From assembly GCA_023091665.1 (NCBI GenBank), contig JALJCQ010000015.1:2542001-2606000 (forward strand): a stretch of DNA of 64,000 nucleotides. The letters are read 5' to 3'. Each line of letters begins with the position of its first letter. Within the stretch, counting starts at the first letter, position 1. The position numbers and the translations under genes are program-made. Positions 42,602 through 53,437 of the stretch are shown here, piece after piece. This DNA is from Pythium myriotylum. Its lineage: Eukaryota; Oomycota; Peronosporomycetes; Pythiales; Pythiaceae. The notes beneath the pieces are model-generated. The model searched no databases. It saw only the letters and a program-made list of their open reading frames with translations, and was not told the DNA's origin.

Positions 42602-43107
42602 CTCTCCGTGTGTGTGTGAGTGTGTGTGGTCCCTGAAAGCTTTCATCTCCCTTGGATGCTGATGACGCCAGGGTGTGGAATGCGAGAGAACAAATGATGG
42701 CACTGTACCGTAATGAAGATATGTCATTGAACTCACGCAATTAATCTTCGGTAAGAATGCGAGAGAACAAGAAACAGAGCGAGTCTCTTAGATCACTTGA
42801 TCGCACATCTCGCTCCGTCGGAGCAAATTGATCCGACTTGCCCTGCCCTGTCAACTCAGCACCGAATGCAGGAGCTTCAACTTGAAAGTCCTCCGAAAGC
42901 GATTGATGAATTTCACACACAGGTAGTACACCCACCTGCAGGATGCCTATCTGCGAAACGTGGGAACCCTACTATGTACCGGTAGTTCAACGACAAACCG
43001 AAGCTGGCCCTTTTTCATTCATCACGAAGGACTGCTGTACAGTATGAATATTTCATATTGATACTGTGTAGTGCAACCCAACTCATAGCATGTGAGTCAC
43101 TTTCGGA
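42020..43107. other. Intergenic with (CT)n microsatellite
   Basis: No gene recognised. A (CT)n tract is at 42565-42599, followed by a GTGT-rich stretch. Confidence 0.6.
42565..42599. repeat. (CT)n microsatellite
   Basis: About 17 CT units. Confidence 0.95.
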
Positions 43108-44483
43108 TCAATAGGCAAGATGAAGAATCCCAGGACGCTTGATGGTTTCCCCATCCACGACGTGCTTGATCAAGGGCCAGTCCGGCGATTCGCTGATCAC
43201 TTCGTGGACTAGCTTTCCGTCTTCTTCATAAACCAGCACCGTATCCTCCGACTTTGTTCCTGTCACCGACGGATTCCACGCGTACCCTTGGTTCAATCCA
43301 ACGACTGCGGTCCCAGAAAGCTGAGGGTTTGCGATCCATTCGCGGCTCTTATAACCGGCGCATCCACCCTGGTGATGAAGTTTCCACTCCCCAGGAAAGC
43401 CTTTAGCCTCGTATGCTTCCTGGATTAGACGAAAGATATCTTTCGCGGCAGCGCCAGGCTTCGAGGAAGCAATCGCGACCGCGTCGACGTACGTCGCAGC
43501 CTCGTGGCGTCGAACGAGATCTTCGGGGATCTTTGCTCCAGGTGTGCTCGTGAGGTACACCATGCGTGTACACGAGAGCACGAAACCAGCGCGTCGGCCG
43601 CACAGCACGATCATGACTTTGTGCTTGATGCGCTTGTTCGTCGGCAACGGGTGCCGGATCGCATCGACACGTTCATCCGCAGCGATCAGAATGACAACAG
43701 GAGTGATACCGCGCGTAAAACACTGTGCACTAAGGTCGCTTGCAATGTCCCACTCGGTCATCGTAGGGCGCACTCGCTTCGCGACCAGGCCGATGATCTC
43801 CCCGCAGTCCCTGCCTAGTTCGCGATAAACTTGCTGCTCGTACTTGGTTAGCGAGGCACGCAACACGCCGATGCGCGCTTCGATGTCGGCATCTAGCGCA
43901 TCGACTGCGACGCGCTCGCTCTTCGCGAGATTCTTCGCGACGGTTAACACACTGGGCTGCTCATACCAAGGGTCTTCGTGGAGCTGGGGTCCAATGGGCA
44001 AGCCTCAGACTTTCCCGTGCAGAAGACACCAACGCATTGCACTCTACCTTCACGTAAGCTTGGAGTCCATCCAGTTCCTCGTTGATGAGTCGGTGCCCTT
44101 CAATCTCATTCGTGAGCACGACGACTTGGTCAGCGTCCACGTAGATCGACCCGACGCCGCCTGTTCAATCGCGCTGTCAGATCCCTCGCCGCATCGTCTG
44201 CCGGTGCAGAGGCTCACCTTCGCTTGCCTTGTTGATGAAGCTGCGCCCTCCGCCCGTGATCCACGCGAAGTTGTGCGAGAGACTCAAGACCACGGCGTCG
44301 AGCGAGGCGTCGACGAGAAGACGGCGGCTGCAGAGGCACAGCGGGGGTCATTTTCAGCCGCAAGACCCGCGTTCGACAGCTCGCAGACAGCGCTACGCAC
44401 ACGTCGGACACTTTGCGCTGGAAATCGGCGCGGCGCTGCGCCTTGTCGACGGCAAACGCCTCGACGTACTTGCGGTCGTCCAT
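43108..44483 (-). CDS. M24-fold (Xaa-Pro aminopeptidase-like) protein, 4 exons
   Basis: I assemble four exons on the minus strand: 44483-44401, 44327-44218, 44160-44048 and 43983-43108. The introns are 73, 57 and 64 nt, all GT-AG with consistent phases. The product is 393 residues, starting MDDRKYVEAFAVDKAQ. The N-terminal domain reads DAVVLSLSHNFAWITGGGRS and VDADQVVVLTNEIEGHRLIN. The C-terminal M24 fold has KYEQQVYRELG, PTMTEWDIASDLSAQCFTRG and the signature HHQGGCAGYKSREW. The two metal-binding Asp of active M24 enzymes are not seen where expected (VMIVLCGRRAGFVLSCTRMV), so it may be a non-metal or non-peptidase member. It lacks a signal peptide and is probably cytosolic. A single-frame reading of the last exon would start at TTG, which is not a true start. 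Confidence 0.82.
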
Positions 44484-44594
44484 CCCGTGGATGTTCCAGG
44501 TTGAAGCTCGGAAGAAGGATCTCTTCGAAGAATTGTTCTGTCTTGTTGTGTACTGTACTCTCTCTTTCTCTTAGCAAAAGCTATAGCCGTTTAG

Positions 44595-44680
44595 AATTGA
44601 TTGTAACTACCAACAATAACCTCTATTCATCAATTACAATTGATTGTAACCACCAACAATAACCTCTATTTATCAATAAA
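44595..44680. repeat. Tandem duplication of 43 bp
   Basis: Two near-identical units beginning AATTGATTGTAACYACCAAC lie between the M24-like gene and the 3' end of the PAN-domain gene. Confidence 0.8.
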
Positions 44681-44794
44681 GGAAAAGGAAAAGAGTGGAT
44701 TTTGTGGGTTTGGGATCCAGAGCGAGTGCCGCTCTCGGGGAATTGGTCTCCAAACCATGGAGAAGCACATGCACGCGAGGCCCGTCGATGGGGC

Positions 44795-46795
44795 CTACGC
44801 CTTGTTCTTGGGCGGACAATTGATCTGGCCGGAGACCACGCCAGCCTTGGGCACCTTACCTGCACTCGAGTACTTCAAGTAGCACGCGCTGGTGCCGTCG
44901 GCGGTCTGCTGGGCGAACGTGAACGCCTGGCAGCCGGTAGTACTGCCGCATTCAGAGCAGCATTCGTCGTTCGAGACACCCAGCACGGTCCTGAGGTCAT
45001 TGCCATAGTAGTCAACATCGACCTCTTGTGGAGGACAAGTACCCGGCGACGACGATGGAGGAGCCGCCGCACCCTGGAGCGCGAGCGTGGCCGAGACCGC
45101 TCCAGCCTTCGCACGGCGGCCAGCAGCCGACGTCTTCAGGTAGCAGGCGCTCGTCGCATCTGCGGTCGCCGCGATGTACGTGTAGGCTCCGCACTTCGCC
45201 GTCTTGCCACACTCGCTACAGCAATCACCAGCCGACAGTCCCATGACGTTCTTGATATCGTTGCCGTAGTAGTCCACGTCGATTTCTGGCGCCGAGCAGT
45301 TGCCCGACGACGACGACGACGACGATGGAGGAGCCGCCGCACCCTGGAGCGCGAGCGTGGCCGAGACCGCTCCAGCCTTCGCACGGCGGCCAGCAGCCGA
45401 CGTCTTCAGGTAGCAGGCGCTCGTCGCATCTGCGGTCGCCGCGATGTACGTGTAGGCTCCGCACTTCGCCGTCTTGCCACACTCGCTACAGCAATCACCA
45501 GCCGACAGTCCCATGACGTTCTTGATATCGTTGCCGTAGTAGTCCACGTCGATTTCTGGCGCCGAGCAGTTGCCCGACGACGACGACGACGACGATGGAG
45601 GAGCCGCCGCACCCTGGAGCGCGAGCGTGGCCGAGACCGCTCCAGCCTTCGCACGGCGGCCAGCAGCCGACGTCTTCAGGTAGCAGGCGCTCGTCGCATC
45701 TGCGGTCGCCGCGATGTACGTGTAGGCTCCGCACTTCGCCGTCTTGCCACACTCGCTACAGCAATCACCAGCCGACAGTCCCATGACGTTCTTGATATCG
45801 TTGCCGTAGTAGTCCACGTCGATTTCTGGCGCCGAGCAGTTGCCCGACGACGACGACGACGACGATGGAGGAGCCGCCGCACCCTGGAGCGCGAGCGTGG
45901 CCGAGACCGCTCCAGCCTTCGCACGGCGGCCAGCAGCCGACGTCTTCAGGTAGCAGGCGCTCGTCGCATCTGCGGTCGCCGCGATGTACGTGTAGGCTCC
46001 GCACTTCGCCGTCTTGCCACACTCGCTACAGCAATCACCAGCCGACAGTCCCATGACGTTCTTGATATCGTTGCCGTAGTAGTCCACGTCGATTTCTGGC
46101 GCCGAGCAGTTGCCCGACGACGACGACGACGACGATGGAGGAGCCGCCGCACCCTGGAGCGCGAGCGTGGCCGAGACCGCTCCAGCCTTCGCACGGCGGC
46201 CAGCAGCCGACGTCTTCAGGTAGCAGGCGCTCGTTGTCGCGATGTATGTATATGCTCCACAGTTGTTTGTGACGCCGCACCTGTTACAGCATTCCCCGAT
46301 CGACACTCCGTACACAGCCCCAACGTCGTTACCGTAGTAATCGACGCCCTGCTCCTCTGAGCTGCAGGTAGCAGTGGGAGGGGCGTCGGAAAGCGTCCCG
46401 GACACGGCACCTTTCTTCTCGGTGCGACCGGCCGCAGACTTCTTGAGGTAGCAAGCCGTCCTGCCGTCAGGGTTCTCATTAACGAACGTGTACACCTTGC
46501 ACCCCAAAGTGGCAGCACATGCGTCGCAGCACTTGTCAGGTTGAAGACCGTAGAGCGCAATGATATCGTTGCCCGCGTAATCAATATCCGTCTCTTGCTT
46601 GGGACACTTGTCGATCTTGGCAACGCATTGGTAGTACCCAGAGTTCCACGGCTGGCAGTAGCCTTTGTCGCAGCAGTTCATCTCGCGTGGGCGCGAGCTG
46701 TCACCACACTGAGCTCCGAGGTTGCTCTGGCATTGTGCAACCACGCCTGTGGCGTAGAGAGCACTGGTGAGTGCGAGCACTCCGATCCACCTCAT
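44795..46795 (-). CDS. Secreted CBM1 plus seven-PAN/Apple-domain protein (CBEL-like)
   Basis: 666 residues from the ATG at 46795 (MRWIGVLALTSALYATGVVA signal peptide). A CBM1-like cellulose-binding module follows (QCGDSSRPREMNCCDKGYCQ, then NSGYYQC). Seven PAN/Apple domains come next, each with the pattern DYxGNDI ... CC..C....C.AYTY ... CYLK. Domains 1, 2 and 7 are diverged. Domains 3 to 6 are encoded by 270-bp repeats that look identical, with linkers GAAAPPSSSSSSS. CBEL proteins of Phytophthora pair CBM1 with PAN domains and bind cellulose at the cell wall, so a wall or adhesion role is expected. The number of PAN domains is high compared with the two per CBM1 pair of classical CBEL. An in-frame ATG at 46900 would precede the signal peptide and is less likely. 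Confidence 0.92.
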   Translation of the reverse strand: MRWIGVLALTSALYATGVVAQCQSNLGAQCGDSSRPREMNCCDKGYCQPWNSGYYQCVAKIDKCPKQETDIDYAGNDIIALYGLQPDKCCDACAATLGCKVYTFVNENPDGRTACYLKKSAAGRTEKKGAVSGTLSDAPPTATCSSEEQGVDYYGNDVGAVYGVSIGECCNRCGVTNNCGAYTYIATTSACYLKTSAAGRRAKAGAVSATLALQGAAAPPSSSSSSSGNCSAPEIDVDYYGNDIKNVMGLSAGDCCSECGKTAKCGAYTYIAATADATSACYLKTSAAGRRAKAGAVSATLALQGAAAPPSSSSSSSGNCSAPEIDVDYYGNDIKNVMGLSAGDCCSECGKTAKCGAYTYIAATADATSACYLKTSAAGRRAKAGAVSATLALQGAAAPPSSSSSSSGNCSAPEIDVDYYGNDIKNVMGLSAGDCCSECGKTAKCGAYTYIAATADATSACYLKTSAAGRRAKAGAVSATLALQGAAAPPSSSSSSSGNCSAPEIDVDYYGNDIKNVMGLSAGDCCSECGKTAKCGAYTYIAATADATSACYLKTSAAGRRAKAGAVSATLALQGAAAPPSSSPGTCPPQEVDVDYYGNDLRTVLGVSNDECCSECGSTTGCQAFTFAQQTADGTSACYLKYSSAGKVPKAGVVSGQINCPPKNKA
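45049..46234. repeat. 270-bp tandem repeat array, about 4.4 units
   Basis: The unit appears identical at DNA level in every full copy (for example 45321, 45591 and 45861 start alike). It encodes one PAN domain plus its Ser-rich linker. Confidence 0.95.
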
Positions 46796-48261
46796 GGTAG
46801 AAAGGCAATGCGAGCGCTGGGGTTGCCGGAGGTAAGCTTCAAAGTCGCTTGGGTGGGGGTTACTTCCACGGGGAAGATTTTGGAATGAGCTCCAGACCAC
46901 AGGGTCTTCGATCCTCTCATCATGTAGTCCCTTCGTCTCCTCTTGGAGCGGGCAAGAGAACGGTGGCCCCGGAGAGATGGGGGCGACCGGTAAGATGTGG
47001 GTCTCTTGCTCCCAAGATCAAGGCGCCTACATTTTGCTGACGAGAGAGGTTTCGAAGCCGTGTCTGCGTCATGGCAGACAGACTTATGATACGCGCCATG
47101 AGATTGTACTCGGTTTGGGGTCGCGTCAGGACACTTGATTACTTACATCAACAGAGCAATAAATGCGCGTCGGCTTCAACGAGTGAATATTCATACTCAC
47201 GAGATTGATAAAATTGATCGTAAAAATTGAACGTCAACAGACTCCGGAGCCCAACTCCGGAACGAGATTACTGTACTCTCGCAATGTGATGGCTGACTTG
47301 GCACATAGATCGAGTGACGCATCGAGGAATAATCGGTTAGTATTTTCGAACGCTCGCGAAGAAAGTGTTGCGTTATGCTTTATTGGGTGACGTGCAAGAG
47401 TGGAGTCGTGTTCGATTGTACTGGAACCCACCACCCTGCATACACGCGGGGAGCCTTGGCTTGGACGCAGATTTATCTGCATGGATTGGCGTGAGGTTTG
47501 GAATTGGGCTTTGCTTGTTGTAATTCACCGTCCATCTCCAACTCGTAAACGACAGTGACAAGACGACGGTTGCGACGGCGGAACGAGTAAAACCACAGCT
47601 TAGTCTCTCTGATTCCAGTCAACGTTGTTATCATAACTCGCAAAACTTGGGTTTGCACGAAACCCGAACGGGAGCCATGCCTCCATGACCTAGCACTTTG
47701 CAATAAATGCGGGGTAAGTTGACCGTACGAATGGAGGCTGTGACGGAAGCCACAAGCGCCCGGTGAGCAAGGTCAGCCGCACGAAATCTTTCAGCCGTGA
47801 CCCTTCTACGCGCAGTGTTCGTCGGATGACGACTCGCCTTTGTCTTCCTTCCATTAAACTGTCGGTGAGACGCGAAAGACAGCAGCCACCAAGGCTCGCA
47901 GCCACAACGTTTCGCAAAAAATTTTGCGCGTCGCGCATCCATCACCCGACGTTGAAGTTGCCAGAGCGATCTACCTTTCTTTCAAACAAATCTCGCCTTC
48001 CCTACCTTGTTATAAAAACCTATCATGAATCCCTTTATATAGGTAGGTTTTATACGTTGCCTGGTTTAGGTTTTATCGGGTGGTGTGACGCGCCAGGTGG
48101 CGCCTGAGACCATTGGCTGATCTCGAGCGAGACGGAGCTCCTCATGGGCTGTTTGCGCAGGCGGTCGTCTGTCTCTGCCAGTGGCCCCAAGCTCAAGTTG
48201 CAGTTGCTGTAGACGCACGCGGCCACTCCTCCATTGCCCGGCTCCCGCGCGTACGTCACCC
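46796..48261. other. Divergent intergenic region
   Basis: About 1.5 kb between the PAN-domain gene (minus) and the asparaginase gene (plus), presumably with both promoters. Short frames only; no motif recognised. Confidence 0.6.
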
Positions 48262-49614
48262 ATGTCTTCGCCCAACCGAGAAGACTCGCCCCCCGGCCCG
48301 CGCGGCGTCGACGGCCTCCAGAGCCCGCCGCTCGCCAGCTCGCCCGGACCCACGACCGCGCTCGGACGCAAGCTCAGCAACGTGACGCTCAGCGCCACGT
48401 CCAGCGTCGACCCCGTCGCCGTGCCCATGGCCGCGCAGCACGCGCCCCAGTCGTGCGGCTCGCCGCGCTCGCTCGTCGCGGGCGTCGGCGCCCACGCGCG
48501 CCCCAAGTGCCTCATCATCTACACGGGCGGCACCTTCGGCATGGTGCCCGACGCGCAGGGCGTGCTTCACCCGACCAACGGCTTTCTCGCTAAGAAGATC
48601 AGCGAGATGGACGAGTTCAAGTTCGAGAATATGCCGCTCGTCACGGTCTCGGAGTGGGAGCACCCGATTGACTCGTCCGACATGAACCCGGAGGACTGGG
48701 GCGCCATCGCGCGCGAGATCGAGGCCAAGTACTGGGACTACGACGGCTTCGTCGTGCTCCAGGGAACCGACACGATGGCCTACACGGCCTCGGCGCTCTC
48801 CTTCATGCTCGAGTACCTGGGCAAGCCCGTAGTCATCTCGGGCGCGATGATCCCGCTGCACTTCCCGCACAGTGATGCGCGCCGCAACCTCATCATGTCG
48901 GTCATGTGCGCCGCGAACCTCACCATCCCCGAGGTCTGCATCTACTCGAACGACAAGCTGCTGCGCGGCAACCGCACGACCAAGATCGCCAACATGTCGG
49001 TGGACGCGTTCCACTCGCCCAACTTCCCTGTGCTCGCGTCCACGGGTGTCGAGACCACGGTGGACCAGGCACTTATCCTGCCTTACCCGCGCCGCCGCTT
49101 CAGCGTCTTCACGAACCTCTCGACTAACATCTGCGTCTTCCACCTCGTCCCGGGCTTTGACGACGACTGCATCGAGGCCTACATTGCGCGTCACAACGAA
49201 AAGGCCTCGAACCGCGGCCGAAAGGCTGTCGTCTTTGCGCTTTACGGCACGGGCAACGCACCGCTCCGTCGCAAGTCATTCCTGCAGCTCATCGAGCTCG
49301 CTCTCCAGTCCCAGATCCCCGTCTGCATTACGACGCAGTGTGTGCAGGGCCGCACGCAGCTTGACACGTACGCTACTGGTGTGAAGCTGCTCGAAATGGG
49401 CGTTATCACGACGTTCGATATGACCATCGAGGCCACTGTCTCCAAGCTGGCGTACTTGATGGGCAAGGGCTTCTCTGGAGCCGAGCTGAAGACGAAGATG
49501 GAGACGGATCTCCGAGGCGAACTCTCGGTCGTCGACTCGTTCAAGGACAGCGACGAGCTCAGCCGCTCCCGACAGTACCGTAAGGCCGTGATCAAGAACT
49601 TCGCTGGCCACTAA
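48262..49614 (+). CDS. L-asparaginase, type I (cytosolic)
   Basis: 450 residues starting at the ATG at 48262 (MSSPNREDSPPG). An upstream in-frame ATG at 48181 gives a Cys/Ser-rich extension that looks non-functional. Residues 1-80 are a disordered Ser/Pro-rich tail. The asparaginase core starts with LIIYTGGTFGM (probable nucleophile Thr91). It continues with VVLQGTDTMAYTASALSFML (second Thr and the Asp) and SGAMIPLHFPHSDARRNL. These are the signatures of type I asparaginases, which hydrolyse asparagine to aspartate and ammonia. No signal peptide is seen. The gene is convergent with the RNA polymerase gene, with 97 bp between the stops. Confidence 0.93.
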   Translation: MSSPNREDSPPGPRGVDGLQSPPLASSPGPTTALGRKLSNVTLSATSSVDPVAVPMAAQHAPQSCGSPRSLVAGVGAHARPKCLIIYTGGTFGMVPDAQGVLHPTNGFLAKKISEMDEFKFENMPLVTVSEWEHPIDSSDMNPEDWGAIAREIEAKYWDYDGFVVLQGTDTMAYTASALSFMLEYLGKPVVISGAMIPLHFPHSDARRNLIMSVMCAANLTIPEVCIYSNDKLLRGNRTTKIANMSVDAFHSPNFPVLASTGVETTVDQALILPYPRRRFSVFTNLSTNICVFHLVPGFDDDCIEAYIARHNEKASNRGRKAVVFALYGTGNAPLRRKSFLQLIELALQSQIPVCITTQCVQGRTQLDTYATGVKLLEMGVITTFDMTIEATVSKLAYLMGKGFSGAELKTKMETDLRGELSVVDSFKDSDELSRSRQYRKAVIKNFAGH

Positions 49615-49711
49615 ACTAGATGCTCCATTTGCCATTTGAAGACAGTGAACTTTTCCCATGTTTGTCGGATCTAGAGGGATTTTTAAATTACAAAAAAAGT
49701 GTGACTGCAAT

Positions 49712-52700
49712 CTAGTTGAAAAAGTAGGGGCTGTCAAGCACGACGCGGAGATCCAGATCACCGGTCTTCGGCAGCGGCTTGAACTTGGTGTGAGGGAAGC
49801 GCAGGCGCAGCTCCTCGTCCAGGCTCTCGAGAAGCGGCTGCTGATAGAGGTTCACGAACTCCTCGCGTAGCCGTCGGTTCATGACTTCGACAGTGCTTGC
49901 GTGGGTCCAGTAACTGTCGTGGACAGCGGCAAACGCGATCTTGTCTTCCTCGAGGCACTTCTTTGCGGTCATGAGCATGTGCGTCGAGTCAAGGGAGTGC
50001 ACAAAGTTGGGCGGGAAGGCTGACTTCTGGCGGCCGTTGCTCACTGGTCGTTGCTCACTCAGCACAAGCAGCACGTGCTGTACCTTGGTTCGCACCTGCT
50101 GCGTGGTCGTCTTGCGGTACGGTTGCACAACGGGCAGTCCGAGAGGCGTGATCCACGACATGGCCTGGCCGCTCTGCGCGACCTTGGATGCGCAGTCAGC
50201 AAGCCAGTCCATAATATTACGGGCCGACGTGAACAAGTCGCCCATTGACTCCATCGTGATCTCTGCAGCGTAACACGACGCGTGGTAGATCTGGTCCTCT
50301 AGCTTCGAGTCCATGAGTTGGCCCTTCTCAAGGAAGACCTCCTCCAAACGAGCTGAGATCTGCTTTCGCGCACCAATGTACGTGACACCGTACACACTGG
50401 TCATGACTGTTTGCTTGACAACCTTGCGCGAGATGGTACCCAACAGGAACTGGGCATACTTCTTACGACGCTTCTTTGCCCACAGATCACGAATCTCCTC
50501 CTTGCGCTTGCGCTCCTCGGGGCGCTCGCCCTCCACGAACTCTTCCATTGGTGGGATGTAGTCTGGCAACTCCATCGCAGCGTCGAGTTCAACCTTACGC
50601 ATCACTTGGGTGGCCACACCGGTGTAAACATCGCTCGGGCGGGGTCCTGGCACAAGGTTCACCTGTTCACCGCCACTCAAGTCACGACCAAGCGCAGCGT
50701 AGTGCTGCAATCCGTTGCACGACCCATCCTGGTGAACAGGAAGGTTAGACATGTACTCCTCCGGGTTGGGCGACTCGAGCGCGCGCTTGAGCTCAAAGCA
50801 AACACCAAGAGCGAGGAATGGATAGTCTGCATCTTTCCACCACTGCGAGGCCTCACTTTCACCGAGAGGGTCGGCGGCTGAAGCAAGGACCTTGTCCATA
50901 TTCGCCTCAGTGAACTCAACACGCTCATCAAACGAGCACTTGTCCACACCAAAAACGTTGGCCAAGTGAATCTTCAGCCATCGCAATCCGTTAGCGCCGA
51001 GCGGTTTCTTGTCACGGAATACAAGCAGACTGCGCGAAAGATCCGAGCCAAGGTGGTTCAAGTTGGGCGGGAGCGGATACACACGACCGCGGAAATCCAT
51101 GTTGTACGGGTAGTAGATCGCATCTTCATCCTTGAACTCTTCAGCGACTTGGAGCTTGTAGAGAGTATCGCACCGCAGCGAGTGCAGTTCTTGGTTGCGT
51201 TGTTGAATCTATATGCAGGACAGAGTCAGTAATTCTGATCGCATATCTTTAGTCGACTAGAAGGGGGTCATGTGGGCTGCCACCAGATTGCGATGAACAC
51301 AGCGATCAGTGACTGCCAACCGCGGGTTGAGCAGACACGCAGTATTCAGTTCACTGGCAGCGAGCCCGCTATTGCTTGTGAGGGCAATAGCTTTCGTTTT
51401 TCTTGCCCCCAGTTTGAACCCACACGACGTAGGAGAGTCATCGTGTGGGCTTGATTCTGGTGCTAATACGGATATCAAATCGGGGACTCACCTTGCGGAC
51501 CATTTTGTCGTACTGAACCTTGAGCGCCTTGTCGTGTTCGTACTCTTCCTTCCACTCTGGAAGATCGAGGTTTTGACGCTGCGGCAAGTCGCCAAAGCCT
51601 CCGCCTGATTCCCAGACCTTGAGAACGACATCGAGTACGTCCTGATTGATTCGCCACGGGACTTCAGCCAGCAAGTTGAGGGAGTCGAGCAGTTCATTCA
51701 TCTGGCCACGCTTGACACACTCCATCTGCCATGCGGAATCGCGCTGGCGCAGAATCTTCGTATGGAGACGCAGGTAACCACCGTTCGCTACTCCTTCCCA
51801 CTTCTTCGGCGGCACAAGCATGGGCAAGTAGCGTGCCGTCCATGGAAGAACGTTGGCACTCGGCTTGGTGCTCAGCACCGTATCCAGAATTCGCTTATCG
51901 ACCTTAATCACACCGGCGCGGCGATTGCGCTCGAAGACGTAGTCGTGAACGAACGCAGGCGAAGTCGCCCCCTTGCCTTCAGCCTCCATTAGCCCATCCG
52001 GCACAAAGCACGAGCGCTGGATGCAGTCGATGAGCGCAGCGCCGACCTTGAGGTTCACGCGCTTATCCCAGAGACCGACTTCATCGTTGTATTCCTTCAC
52101 CTTGGCGAGAAGGAATTCGCTGCTTCTCAGTTGCTTCTGGAGGTTGATCATGTATCGCGGTCCGTATCGTTCCTTCTGGTGGATGATTTCTTCCTGAACC
52201 GCCTTCCCCATCGCAAGAGCGACCTTGATGAACTTGGTTCCGCGAGTCTCTTGGAGACACTGGTTCAACATAATGTTCATGCCCGTCGCCGCTAGCACCT
52301 CAGGCTTCAGCATGAGGAAAGCCGGGCCGTAGGTGTTGCTATCGAGGGAATGCTTGCTTTCGCGAAGCTTCTTCTGCTCTGCCTCGATGTACTCCTTGGC
52401 AGGTTCCATCCAGTTCATGATGAGCATCTTCGCGCTGTTAATGTTGGACGATAATCCGAGTTTGTTGACATTCATCAGAGTCGTTTCTCGCTTGCGGACA
52501 GCCATCTCGTAGATCGAGCACTCAAGTCGCAGTTGGCGCGCATATCGGCGACGCAACTCCTGCACCTCCTCCTGGCTGCTGCACTGCGCGATTTGGTCCT
52601 CGGGGACCGTGAAGTCCGCGAGCCACTTGTCGACGTCTTCGTCGCTGATGAACGAACGGTTGAGCGCGACCTCGGCGGCCTCGGGCTCGACGGCCTCCGC

Positions 52701-52985
52701 CGTGTCGAGCAGCAGCGACTCGAAGACGGCCGCATGGGTGTTGGGCGTGAGCTTGGGGCGAGGCTCCATCATGTAGGCGTGCTTGGCCCAGTCGGCGATC
52801 TCGAGCACGTTCCCGAAGGCGTTCTTCGGCAGCGCGGCCTCGGTGGCCGGCAGCGCGCTCTTGAGGCGGCGCTGCAGGCCGAGCGGCGGCGCGGAGACGG
52901 GGCGGCGCGCGCGCAGCGCCCTCGTGAGCCGCAGCAGAGCGGGCATCGTCGTGTCAAGTGCGAGTGCGGCGGCGCGGATGGCCAA
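49712..52985 (-). CDS. RPO41/POLRMT-type: Mitochondrial DNA-directed RNA polymerase (T7-like)
   Basis: Two exons: 52985-51492 and 51208-49712, with a 283-nt GT-AG intron (51491-51209, phase 0, MVRK|IQQRNQEL). The product is about 995 residues. A start at 52946 (MPALLRLTRALRARRP) would give an even more typical Arg-rich mitochondrial presequence. The polymerase domain shows MDFRGRVYPL, motif A with the catalytic Asp (VHQDGSCNGLQHYAALGRD, about residue 659), motif B with the catalytic Lys (RKVVKQTVMTSVYGVTYIGA) and motif C (FAAVHDSYWTHAS). The C-terminus ends VVLDSPYFFN, as in T7-type enzymes. It transcribes the mitochondrial genome. It shares a 452-bp divergent promoter with the thioredoxin-fold gene. 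Confidence 0.96.
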
Positions 52986-53437
52986 CTACTGGTACGGGAG
53001 GGGCCGTAGCTCTTCGCCGGGATTGCAAAGCCAAGCGCCAACCAGGAGGTTCTCTTTTTCGACGGTGCGCTCTGGCCCAGCCAACGATGTCGACCTGCAC
53101 GCTTTCAGCCAATGGTATCGTGTCAAATACATATTCAGCCAATCTGAAACGAAGGACAAGCGGTGGACGACATTTATGATCCATGATCTTAGCTGCAAAA
53201 TTAATCTTGTTGCGGAATTTTGAAAGAAAGATCTAAGGGGGATCTTGGGACTTTCTCGATAAACCAGGTTCTGGACGGGGCGGTTTGTGGATGACAGTGG
53301 GCCAGTCACACCACCGAGGGAATGCCAGGGCTACCCCTTTTCGCTAAGTTCGCATCCGCTGGCTCGTCCGTACCTACCACCGGAGCTCGTCGGTCCCATT
53401 CCTGTGACACAGAGATCGAGCGGAGACGAGCACCAAG
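52986..53437. other. Divergent promoter region
   Basis: 452 bp between the oppositely oriented RNA polymerase and TXNDC9-like genes. No defined motif was assigned. Confidence 0.6.

Noticed and set aside
43108..44001. Single-exon M24-like gene starting at 44001
   Set aside because: That start is TTG, and the preceding 18 bases fit an intron end. The four-exon model restores the N-terminal domain with consistent phases.
45049..46234. Regular repeats considered as a CRISPR array
   Set aside because: The units are 270 bp, directly adjacent, without spacers, and encode protein domains in a eukaryotic genome.
44702..46360. 552-codon plus-strand frame with Arg-rich repeats
   Set aside because: It is the antisense shadow of the repetitive PAN-domain gene. 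Its repeats follow the 270-bp units, and the sense frame has a signal peptide and domain cysteines.
49712..52985. T7-like RNA polymerase considered as a prophage gene
   Set aside because: It has an intron, an Arg-rich N-terminus and the length of mitochondrial polymerases, among host genes.
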